From Croceibacterium_A sp039927815 (GTDB taxonomy: Bacteria > Pseudomonadota > Alphaproteobacteria > Sphingomonadales > Sphingomonadaceae): 6,695 nucleotides of DNA. A program made the translations under genes and the position numbers. The stretch is from positions 1-6,695 of the forward strand of contig JBDSUJ010000006.1 of the NCBI GenBank assembly GCA_039927815.1, in the 5' to 3' direction. Below, piece by piece: positions 1-6,678 of this stretch; position 1 is the first letter of the stretch; every line of letters begins with the position of its first letter. The notes beneath the pieces were generated by a model that was not told the DNA's origin, did no database searches, and saw only the letters and a list, made by a program, of their open reading frames with translations.

Positions 1-1
1 C

Positions 2-1771
2 GCCGCCTTCGAAGGCCAGGCGCAGCATCTCGAAGACATTCTCAGCCAACGCTTCGCCGCGCTGACCGAACGAAGCGCCGCTTTTCGCGCCGACCTCGAC
101 GGACGCGAAGTCGAGGCGTTCGCGGCCATGCGCCGGCGCGCGGATACCCTCGGCCAGGAAATGGCGAGCGGCGGCGAACACCTCGCCCAGCATGAGCGAG
201 CGGCACTCGCCGCGGTCACCGAACGGATGGCATCCGTACGCGACGAAGCCGCGAGCCTGTCCGCCCACTTGCGCGACGGTGAAGCCGAGGCCCGCGAACG
301 CTGGTCGGCGGACATTGCCGGTCTCGAACAGCGCCTCGTCGAGGCGATCCACCAGATCGGCGAAGTCGAAAGCCATGCCACCGATCATGCGCGCAGCCGG
401 CTCGAGGCCCTGCGCGAGGAAGCCATCCGGGTCGACGACGTGATTGCGCAGCGCGTCGCCGCCTTCGACGATGGACGCGCTCAGCGCGAACACGCTATCG
501 ACGAGCGGCAGGCCGCGACCCTGCATATGCTGGACGAACGCTTGGCGGCGTTCGATGCCCAAATCAGCGAGCGCCAGCAGGAACAGCTGGCGCACGTCTC
601 TGGCCTGACCGAGCGCAACGAAGCGTTGGCCGCGCGCCTGCGTGAGATGAGCCGGCAGATGGACCAACTGGTGGCGCAGGGCCGGCAGACCGACGCCGGA
701 CTGAGCGAATCGGCGGCGACTTTCGCGGCCCGGCTCAACGACAGCAGGGCGTTGCTGGGAGACAGCGGCGCGATGGTCAGCCGTCTCACCGATGACAGCA
801 TGCGGCTACTCGAACTGATCCGCACGAGCGGCGAGCACGCCGGCGGCGCGCTTCCCGCGGCCATCGGCCAAGCGGAGGCGCGGTTGAGCGCATTCGAAGA
901 GCAGGCCCGCTCACTCGGCGCGCTGATCGCCCAGGCCGGCGAGCACGGCGCAGCGCTGGCGAGCCATGTTGCGAGCGCGCGCAGCGATGGTTCCGCGACC
1001 TTGTCCGAGCTGTCGGCACTCGACACGCGGATGGGCGACCTGACGGAACGCTCCGACGCTCTGGCAACGCATGCCCGTGGGGAACTGCGCGATGCGCTTG
1101 GCGCGTTGGAAGATGCTTCGCGCAATGCCCTCGGCGAATTCCAGGGCAATCAGGCCGAGACCATCCGCGCGATTGCCGACCGCATCGGGCGGGACAGCAG
1201 CACGGCCATCGCCGCCGCGCTCCACGAACACGCCGGCCAGGTCATTGCCGATCTTGAGCAGGCCGCGCGCGACGCTGGCGACAGTGGGCACGAGGCCGCG
1301 GTTCACTTGCGGGACCAGCTCGCGCGGGTGAACGAGCTTGCCGGCAATCTCGAACAAAGGGTCGCCCATGCCCGGCAACAGGCCGAGGAACAGGTCGACA
1401 GCGACTTCTCCCGACGCATGGCGTTGATCACCGAGGCGCTCAACTCGAGTTCGATCGACATCTCGAAGGCGTTCGCCAACGATGTGACGGACACGGCCTG
1501 GGCCGGTTACCTGCGCGGTGACCGTGGCATCTTCACTCGCCGCGCGGTCCGCCTGCTCGATAACCAGGATGCGCGCGCGGTCGTGGACATCTACCAGAAT
1601 GACACCGACTTCCGCGAAACCGTCAACCGCTACATCCACGATTTCGAAGCGATGCTGCGCTCGGTACTGTCGACGCGCGATGGTCACCCGCTGGCGGTGA
1701 CCTTGCTCAGCTCGGACATGGGCAAGCTGTACGTGGCGCTGGCCCAGGCGATCGACCGCTTGCGCAGCTAG
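2..1771 (+). CDS. large coiled-coil protein with conserved-looking C-terminal module (possibly TipN-like), 5' partial
   Basis: The frame is open from the left edge, so the true start lies outside the window; the ATG at 128 is internal because 42 further codons read in phase before it. The visible 589 residues are rich in Ala, Glu, Arg, Gln, Asp and Leu, with almost no Cys or Pro and no visible membrane segment, as expected of a long alpha-helical coiled coil (about residues 1-480). The last ~110 residues differ: they contain DVTDTAW (494-500), GYLRGDRGIFTRRAVRLL (502-519), NRYIHDFEAML and TLLSSDMGKLYVALAQA (from about 566). This tail looks like a folded domain. From memory it resembles the tail of Caulobacter-type polar organiser TipN and of sphingomonad proteins loosely annotated as ATPase or kinesin-like, but I see no Walker motif. 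If TipN-like, it would act as a cell-pole or division-site scaffold; that is inference. It converges with the DUF1467 gene and shares a CTAG with its stop. Confidence 0.8.
   Translation, partial: AAFEGQAQHLEDILSQRFAALTERSAAFRADLDGREVEAFAAMRRRADTLGQEMASGGEHLAQHERAALAAVTERMASVRDEAASLSAHLRDGEAEARERWSADIAGLEQRLVEAIHQIGEVESHATDHARSRLEALREEAIRVDDVIAQRVAAFDDGRAQREHAIDERQAATLHMLDERLAAFDAQISERQQEQLAHVSGLTERNEALAARLREMSRQMDQLVAQGRQTDAGLSESAATFAARLNDSRALLGDSGAMVSRLTDDSMRLLELIRTSGEHAGGALPAAIGQAEARLSAFEEQARSLGALIAQAGEHGAALASHVASARSDGSATLSELSALDTRMGDLTERSDALATHARGELRDALGALEDASRNALGEFQGNQAETIRAIADRIGRDSSTAIAAALHEHAGQVIADLEQAARDAGDSGHEAAVHLRDQLARVNELAGNLEQRVAHARQQAEEQVDSDFSRRMALITEALNSSSIDISKAFANDVTDTAWAGYLRGDRGIFTRRAVRLLDNQDARAVVDIYQNDTDFRETVNRYIHDFEAMLRSVLSTRDGHPLAVTLLSSDMGKLYVALAQAIDRLRS
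1768..1771. other. CTAG shared by two convergent stop codons
   Basis: The palindrome CTAG gives TAG on the plus strand (1769-1771), ending the coiled-coil gene, and TAG on the minus strand (1770-1768), ending the DUF1467 gene. The two coding regions overlap tail to tail by three bases. No hairpin with a following T-run is evident on either side, so any transcription terminator must lie inside the opposing gene. Confidence 0.9.
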
Positions 1772-2052
1772 CCGTCCTTGAGATCGTTCGGGGGCGAGAA
1801 GAAATTGATGTCCCCGGGCACGATCCAGCCATTGATATAGTTGGCCACGAACACACCGCAGATCAGCGCCGCCAGCACTGTCGCCCACAGCACGATCCGG
1901 CCGGGCCGGAAATTCGCCGGTGCGCTGTCGGCTTGGCCCGGCACCTTCTCGATCCCCGCCTCGTCATGAGTCCGGACGCCGAACGGCAGCAGCATGAAGG
2001 CGCACATCACCCAGATGAGCGCGTAGATCGCGATCACGGAGGTTACCTGCAT
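1768..2052 (-). CDS. DUF1467 family small inner-membrane protein
   Basis: A 94-residue protein beginning MQVTSVIAIYALIW. The first hydrophobic helix (about residues 3-24) runs into the LPFGVRTHDEAG motif, then comes a short polar loop with VPGQADSAPANF, and a second helix (about 54-78) ends in NYINGWIVPGD. Two membrane helices joined by an LPFGVR..EAG loop are the pattern of the alphaproteobacterial DUF1467 family, whose function is not known. I chose the ATG at 2052 because family members start just before the first helix and because it lies 4 bases after the rnj stop. An in-frame ATG at 2079 would add 9 residues (MSSRRELSA) and overlap rnj; neither start has a convincing Shine-Dalgarno. It is the last gene of the minus-strand operon. 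In related genomes it often sits between rnj and proS, but proS is not in this window; a convergent coiled-coil gene follows directly. Confidence 0.88.
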   Translation of the reverse strand: MQVTSVIAIYALIWVMCAFMLLPFGVRTHDEAGIEKVPGQADSAPANFRPGRIVLWATVLAALICGVFVANYINGWIVPGDINFFSPPNDLKDG

Positions 2053-2056
2053 GGCG

Positions 2057-3700
2057 CTAAGCTCGCGCCGTGATGACATTGACTTGCGGCTTCTTGCCGC
2101 TCCATCGCTGGGCCGCGCGGCGCGCCGCCAGCCGGGCGGCTTCCGCCACGGACTCGGGTTCGCGCTTGCCCTTGAGCTTGCGCAGCGCCTCGGCCACGTC
2201 GCGTTCCGCCTCGGTCACGAATGCGTCGTAATCTTCGTCCAGCGGCAGGCCGACGCCGTGGACTTGCGCCCCGCCCCGGCTGTCAAGCGCGACGATCACC
2301 AGCCCATCGCGCGCCAGCCGGCGGCGCATCGTGATCGCGTCGCCGCCCGCCGGTACGATAATGTCGCCATCGAGCACCAGCCGCCCGGCGTGCACTTGGG
2401 CCACCTTGCCAGGCTTGCCCGGGGCCAGCCTGACGATGTCGCCGTTTTTCTGGAACACGGCGTGCGGAATGCCTCGGGCAATGCCGAGCCGTGCCTGTTC
2501 CTGCAGATGGCGGACCTCCCCGTGGACCGGGACCAGGATTTCCGGGCGGAGCCAGCCGTACATTGCTTCGAGTTCCGGGCGGCCCGGGTGTCCGGAGACA
2601 TGGATCTCGCTCTGCCGGTCGCCCACCATGACGATACCGCGCTGGGCAAGCAGGTTCTGGATGCGTCCGATCGCGAGTTCGTTGCCGGGGATCTGCCGGC
2701 TGGAAAACAGCACCACATCGCCTTCGGTGAGGCTGAGCGGATGCTGGCTTTCCGCGATCCGCGCCAGCGCCGCGCGCGGCTCGCCCTGCCCGCCGGTGGC
2801 GAGGATCATCACTTTGCCGCGCGGCAGGGCCATCGCGGTGTCGAAATCGACGGTTTCGGGGAAGTCCTGAAGGTAGCCGCTGGCTTGCGCCACTTCGATG
2901 ATGCGGTCGAGCGAGCGCCCGGCGACGCACAGCGCGCGGCCCGTCTCGCGGGCCATGTGCCCCAGGGTCTGCAATCGGGCCACGTTGGACGCGAAGGTCG
3001 TCACCAGCACGCGCTTGCCTTCGTGCCGGCGGATTTCATCCAGCAACCCGCGATAAACTGCGCCTTCGGAGCCCGACGCCGCCGGGTTGAACACATTGGT
3101 CGAATCGCACACCAGCGCGAGGATACCCTCGTCGCCAAGCTCGGTCAGTTCCTCCCCGGTGGCCGGGGTGCCGACGAGCGGCTCATCGTCGAGCTTCCAG
3201 TCGCCGGTGTGGAACACCCTCCCGAACGGCGTCTCGATCAGCAGCGCGTTGCCCTCCGCGATCGAGTGCGCCAGCGGAATATATGTGATCTCGAACGGAC
3301 CCAGGCGAAGGCTGCCGTGCTCCCGGTCGATCACGTTGAGCTCGATCTCGCGTTCGAGCCCGGCTTCCTTCAGCTTGCGGCGGACCAGCTCGGCGGTGAA
3401 CGGGGTCGCGTAGAGCGGCACGCCCAGCTCGGCGGCGAAATACGGCACCGCGCCGATGTGATCCTCGTGCGCGTGCGTCAGCACGATCCCGATCAGTTTG
3501 TCGGCGCGCTCTTCGATGAACTCGGGATCAGCGAACAGCAGCTCGGTGCCGGGATACTCGTTGGCGCCGAAGCTCATTCCCAGGTCGACCATCAGCCATT
3601 GGCCGCGGCACCCGTAGAGATTGACGTTCATGCCAATTTCGCCCGAGCCGCCGAGCGCGAGGAACAGCAGTTCCTCCTCGGGGGTAAAATCCTTCTTCAT
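2057..3700 (-). CDS. rnj: ribonuclease J (metallo-beta-lactamase / beta-CASP RNase)
   Basis: A 547-residue RNase J, close to the usual ~550. This cytoplasmic enzyme cuts RNA endonucleolytically and trims it 5' to 3', maturing rRNA ends and degrading mRNA. The protein opens with LGGSGEIGMN (16-25) and MVDLGMSF, typical of the family. The zinc-binding signature HAHEDH is at 76-81, followed by H145 (in LAHS) and HTGDWK (164-169, with H164 and D167). The beta-CASP part has VCDSTN (197-202), TTFASNVARLQ (234-244), GRSLDR, ATGGQGEP (301-308), SSRQIPGNE and HVSGH (367-371). The metallo-lactamase fold then resumes with LVPVHGE (389-395). All catalytic ligands I can recognise are present, and a short C-terminal domain follows. 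The ATG overlaps the coaX stop as ATGA (3700-3697), with an AGG about 6 bases upstream. The spacing to DUF1467 is 4 bases. Confidence 0.97.
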   Translation of the reverse strand: MKKDFTPEEELLFLALGGSGEIGMNVNLYGCRGQWLMVDLGMSFGANEYPGTELLFADPEFIEERADKLIGIVLTHAHEDHIGAVPYFAAELGVPLYATPFTAELVRRKLKEAGLEREIELNVIDREHGSLRLGPFEITYIPLAHSIAEGNALLIETPFGRVFHTGDWKLDDEPLVGTPATGEELTELGDEGILALVCDSTNVFNPAASGSEGAVYRGLLDEIRRHEGKRVLVTTFASNVARLQTLGHMARETGRALCVAGRSLDRIIEVAQASGYLQDFPETVDFDTAMALPRGKVMILATGGQGEPRAALARIAESQHPLSLTEGDVVLFSSRQIPGNELAIGRIQNLLAQRGIVMVGDRQSEIHVSGHPGRPELEAMYGWLRPEILVPVHGEVRHLQEQARLGIARGIPHAVFQKNGDIVRLAPGKPGKVAQVHAGRLVLDGDIIVPAGGDAITMRRRLARDGLVIVALDSRGGAQVHGVGLPLDEDYDAFVTEAERDVAEALRKLKGKREPESVAEAARLAARRAAQRWSGKKPQVNVITARA

Positions 3701-4476
3701 CGAATGCCTGCTTTCTCGGCCAGTAAGGCCAGGCCCTCGACGGTCAGGTCGGGATGGACCGCATGGAAAATTTCGGTGTGCTTTTCGAACAGCAGCGCCA
3801 GGCCACCAGTGGCGATGACCTTGGCCGGCCGGCCGATCTCGGCGGTGATCCGCGCGATCAGGCCTTCCATCATCGCGACATAGCCCCAGAACACCCCGAT
3901 CAGCATCTGATCCTCGGTATTGCGGCCGATGACGGAGGCATCGCGCGGGGCTTCGATGGCGATGCGCGGCAACTTGGCGGTGTTGTTGACCAGCGCATCG
4001 AGCGACAGGTTGATGCCCGGCGCGATGATCCCGCCCTTATACGCGCCGTTGAAGTCGACCACGTCGAACGTCGTCGCGGTGCCGAAATCGATCACGATCA
4101 GGTCGCCGGGATAGCGGGCATGCGCCGCCATCGCGTTGATCGCCCGGTCGGAACCGAGCGAGCGCGGCTCGTCCACGTCGATCGGGAAGTCCCACGGTGC
4201 CGCGCCTTCACCGGCAAACAGCGGCGCGAGGCCGAAATACTTCTGGCCCAGCACTTCAAGATTGTGCCGCGCGCGTGGAACCACTGTGGACACGATCATG
4301 CCGGTCACCGCTTCGCGTGCGATGCCCTCGATGGCGAGCAGTTGCAGCAGCCACACCGCGTATTCGTCACCGGTCCGGCGCGGGTCGGTCGCGATGCGCC
4401 AGCGCGTGCGGATCTCGCCCGCTTCGATCAGCGCGCAAACGACGTTGGTGTTGCCGGCATCGACTGCGAGCAGCAT
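3697..4476 (-). CDS. coaX: type III pantothenate kinase
   Basis: A 259-residue CoaX of normal family length. It phosphorylates pantothenate with ATP, the first committed step of coenzyme A synthesis, in the cytoplasm; type III enzymes depend on a monovalent cation and are not feedback-inhibited by CoA. It belongs to the ASKHA (actin/hexokinase-like) fold. The phosphate-binding loop DAGNTN is at 6-11, with TRW shortly after. GSDR (108-111) carries the expected catalytic aspartate D110, followed by AINAMAA. The second phosphate motif DFGTATTFD is at 130-138, and GGIIAPG at 148-154 closes the pantothenate site. The start overlaps the birA stop by one base (TAATG) and has a strong GGAGAAGG upstream. 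The stop overlaps the rnj start by four bases (ATGA), so the three genes are very likely co-transcribed and coupled. Confidence 0.97.
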   Translation of the reverse strand: MLLAVDAGNTNVVCALIEAGEIRTRWRIATDPRRTGDEYAVWLLQLLAIEGIAREAVTGMIVSTVVPRARHNLEVLGQKYFGLAPLFAGEGAAPWDFPIDVDEPRSLGSDRAINAMAAHARYPGDLIVIDFGTATTFDVVDFNGAYKGGIIAPGINLSLDALVNNTAKLPRIAIEAPRDASVIGRNTEDQMLIGVFWGYVAMMEGLIARITAEIGRPAKVIATGGLALLFEKHTEIFHAVHPDLTVEGLALLAEKAGIR

Positions 4477-5207
4477 TAGGCGGGACCTTCTCCGATAGAA
4501 ACGTCGCCCGCGTGGATGACCCGCACGCTGCCGTCAACCAGACGCAGCCGCAAGGCCCCTGTGGGATCGAGCCCGTCAAAGGTTCCGGACACGCGCTCGC
4601 CCAGCGGATCGTGAACGGTCAACGCCGTGCCCACCGGGTGTGCGGCCGCCAGCCAGCGGGCGAGGATCGGGCCCTGGCCGAACTCACGCCAGCGCGCCAG
4701 CTCGCGGTCGAAGCTGTCCGCGAGCTGGCGGGCAAACGCATCGCGCGCGGGCGCTGGGCCATGGCTGGCCAAGCTGTCGGTGGCACGCTCGGCGAACACG
4801 GGCGCGGCGGCCAGGTTCACGCCGATGCCGACAACCGCATGGTTTTGCTCGCGCTCGAGCAGCAGGCCGCAGAACTTGGCGCCGCCGAGCAGCACATCAT
4901 TGGGCCACTTGAGTTGCAGCAGGCCCGGCTGCGCGAGGCGCGGCACCACCGCTTCGTATACCGCCAGCGCGGCAACGAACGACAGCGACGCGGCGGCCGG
5001 ATCGTGCGCGGTCAACGTAACTGCGGTCGAGCCCATGAAATTGCCGGGCGCGTCGAGCCAGGCGCGCCCGTGGCGCCCGCGGCCCGCATTCTGGCGGTCG
5101 GCGATCAGCCAGACGCCTTCGGGCACGTGCTGTCCAGCGGTGAGCCGCGCGAGCAGGTCGGCGTTGGTCGAGCCGGTTTCGCGTACGGTTTCGAGGCGGA
5201 TCGGCAA
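4476..5207 (-). CDS. birA: biotin--[acetyl-CoA-carboxylase] ligase
   Basis: A 243-residue biotin-protein ligase that makes biotinyl-5'-AMP and transfers biotin to the carrier-protein lysine of acetyl-CoA carboxylase and other carboxylases. Numbering from the chosen start, ETGSTNADL lies near residues 10-18, the biotinyl-AMP binding loop GRGRHGR at 42-48, KWPNDVL at 100-106, KFCGLLLE at 111-118 and GIGVNL at 127-132; a small C-terminal domain follows. There is no N-terminal helix-turn-helix, so this is a monofunctional (group I) ligase and not a biotin-operon repressor. I prefer the TTG at 5207: it follows the nuoN stop by 7 bases and is preceded by AAGG at 5-base spacing. A GTG at 5246 would add 13 residues (256 aa) unlike the family, overlap nuoN by 32 bases, and has no visible Shine-Dalgarno. 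The loop has His where E. coli has Arg (GRGRRGR), a conservative change. Confidence 0.94.
   Translation of the reverse strand: MPIRLETVRETGSTNADLLARLTAGQHVPEGVWLIADRQNAGRGRHGRAWLDAPGNFMGSTAVTLTAHDPAAASLSFVAALAVYEAVVPRLAQPGLLQLKWPNDVLLGGAKFCGLLLEREQNHAVVGIGVNLAAAPVFAERATDSLASHGPAPARDAFARQLADSFDRELARWREFGQGPILARWLAAAHPVGTALTVHDPLGERVSGTFDGLDPTGALRLRLVDGSVRVIHAGDVSIGEGPA
4486..4493 (-). promoter_or_regulatory. ribosome binding site of coaX
   Basis: The minus strand reads GGAGAAGG, with nine bases to the coaX ATG at 4476. It lies inside the last codons of birA. This is the strongest Shine-Dalgarno-like site in the window, so coaX can probably be initiated well as well as being coupled through the TAATG overlap. 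Confidence 0.6.
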
Positions 5208-5212
5208 CGCGG

Positions 5213-5216
5213 CCTT
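5213..5216 (-). promoter_or_regulatory. ribosome binding site of birA (decides the TTG start)
   Basis: On the minus strand the nuoN stop TAA runs into GG, giving AAGG, followed by five bases (CCGCG) and a TTG. Two bases of the nuoN stop codon thus form part of the Shine-Dalgarno. This supports the TTG at 5207 as the birA start and implies that ribosomes finishing nuoN are at the site where birA begins. Confidence 0.6.
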
Positions 5217-6678
5217 ACGCGGCCAGGAACAGCGCCGCGGCGGCACGGTCGGCGAGCGAGCCGAGCCACCCGGTGAGCAAGTAGCCGAGCGGCGACATCA
5301 GCACCGCGCAGATCGCCAGCAGCGCTCCATGCGCCCAGTCGCTGGGGCCGCGAACGGTGTCGACCGGCTCATCGAAGAACATCACCTTGACGATCTTGAT
5401 GTAGTAGAACGCCCCGATCACGCTGGCGGCAATGCCGACCGCGGCCAGCCACACCAGATCCGCCTGGACCGCCGCCTGGAACACTACGAACTTGCCCCAG
5501 AAGCCGAACAGCGGCGGAATGCCGGCCAGGCTGAACATCATGGCCGCGAGCGCGTAAGCGAGGCCCGGCCGCGTCCGCGATAGCCCGGCGAGGTCGGTAA
5601 TCGCCTCCAGCGCCTCGCCGTCCTCGTCACGCAGCATCAGCACCGCGACGAAGCTGCCGATGGTCATCACCACGTAGATCGCGAGATAGACCAACAGCGC
5701 GCTGACCCCGCGCGCGGTCGCGCAGGCGAGCCCGATGAGGATGAAGCCGACGTTGTTGATCGATGAGTAGGCCAACAGCCGCTTGACGTTGCTCTGCCCG
5801 ATCGCGCCCAGTGCACCGACAATGATCGAGGCCAGCGCGCCGAAGATGACCACCTGGCGCCACGCCTCGAACTGGGTGCCGAAGGCCTCGATCGAAACCC
5901 GCGTGAGCAGCGCCACGGCGGCGACCTTGGGGGCGCTGGCGAAGAATGCGGTCACTGGCGTCGGCGCGCCTTCGTAGACGTCGGGCGTCCACATGTGGAA
6001 CGGCACCGCGCTGATCTTGAACGCGAGGCCGGCGAACACGAACACCAGCCCGAACAGCGCGCCGGTCGAGATGCCGCCATCGAGCGAGGCGCGGATGCCG
6101 GCAAAGTTCGTGGTCCCGGCAAACCCATAAGTCAGGCTCATCCCGAACAGCAGGATGCCGCTGGCGAGCGCGCCGAGCACGAAATACTTGAGCCCCGCCT
6201 CGACCGAGCGCGAGTCCGAGCGCAGAAAGGCCGCGAGCACGTAAGCCGCGAGCGAATTGAGCTCGAGCCCGATGTACAAGGTCATGAGGTCCCCGGCGGA
6301 GACCATCACGCTCATGCCCACGGCGGCGAACAGCACGAGCACCGGGTATTCCGCGCGCATCGCGCGGATGCGCTCGAAGAACGCGGGAGCGACGATCAGC
6401 GCGGCGGCGGCGGCGGCGTAAAGCAGCAACTTGGCGAACGAAGCGAAGGCATCGGCGCGGAACTGGCCGAAGAATGCCTCGGTATCCGGGCCCATGGCGC
6501 CGCTGCACAGCGCGGGCGCCACCAGGAAGGCGCAAGCGACGAGCGTCGCGACCGAGGCCACGCTGATCGCACGGCTCGCCTTGTCACCTGCCCAGGCTGC
6601 GACGAGCAACAGGATCAGAGCGACGATACTCAGCAGTTCTTCGGGCGCGACCAGGCGCAGCGAGGTGGACCAATCCAT
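5215..6678 (-). CDS. nuoN: NADH-quinone oxidoreductase subunit N
   Basis: A 487-residue integral membrane subunit of respiratory complex I, one of the three antiporter-like proton channels (NuoL/M/N). It is hydrophobic throughout, with about 14 membrane helices. Features expected of the proton-translocating domain are visible: E139 in GLELNS (helix 5), K221 in AFKISAVPFHMW (helix 7), K251 in SAPKVAAVALL (helix 8) and K396 in FGFWGKF (helix 12), as well as YEGAPTPVTAF (235-245), SNVKRLLAYSSINNVG (296-311) and SLAGIPPLFGF (383-393). Length and motifs are those of alphaproteobacterial NuoN. The ATG at 6678 overlaps an upstream TGA as TGATG, and a GAGGGGG Shine-Dalgarno lies in front. It is the last nuo gene; birA follows after 7 bases. 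Nothing is missing or disrupted. Confidence 0.97.
   Translation of the reverse strand: MDWSTSLRLVAPEELLSIVALILLLVAAWAGDKASRAISVASVATLVACAFLVAPALCSGAMGPDTEAFFGQFRADAFASFAKLLLYAAAAAALIVAPAFFERIRAMRAEYPVLVLFAAVGMSVMVSAGDLMTLYIGLELNSLAAYVLAAFLRSDSRSVEAGLKYFVLGALASGILLFGMSLTYGFAGTTNFAGIRASLDGGISTGALFGLVFVFAGLAFKISAVPFHMWTPDVYEGAPTPVTAFFASAPKVAAVALLTRVSIEAFGTQFEAWRQVVIFGALASIIVGALGAIGQSNVKRLLAYSSINNVGFILIGLACATARGVSALLVYLAIYVVMTIGSFVAVLMLRDEDGEALEAITDLAGLSRTRPGLAYALAAMMFSLAGIPPLFGFWGKFVVFQAAVQADLVWLAAVGIAASVIGAFYYIKIVKVMFFDEPVDTVRGPSDWAHGALLAICAVLMSPLGYLLTGWLGSLADRAAAALFLAA

Noticed and set aside
911..1888. 325-codon minus-strand open frame opposite the coiled-coil gene, running into the DUF1467 gene
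   Set aside because: Low-complexity Arg/Val/Gln/Asp composition, no motif, and overlap with two better supported genes; a GC shadow.
1895..1912. GC-rich palindrome CCGGCCGGGCCGG inside the DUF1467 gene, considered as a terminator
   Set aside because: No T-run follows on either strand and it lies within the coding sequence of the second membrane helix region; most likely chance in high-GC DNA.
2051..3883. 610-codon open frame on the plus strand, antisense to rnj and the end of coaX
   Set aside because: It lies wholly opposite two unmistakable genes with complete catalytic motifs. Its translation is His/Arg/Ala/Asp-rich with no recognisable domain, as expected for the antisense frame of high-GC genes with strong third-position bias.
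4476..5246. birA as a biotin-responsive repressor
   Set aside because: There is no N-terminal helix-turn-helix domain; the catalytic domain begins within about 10 residues of the start.
4197..5583. Plus-strand open frames of 359 and 318 codons (4197-5276 and 4627-5583) opposite coaX, birA and nuoN
   Set aside because: Both are antisense to clear enzymes, overlap each other, and translate to Arg/Ala/Gln-rich sequence without domains.
5627..6535. 302-codon minus-strand open frame within nuoN in another frame
   Set aside because: Arg/Ala/Gly-rich with no hydrophobic pattern; nuoN in the main frame has all expected channel residues.
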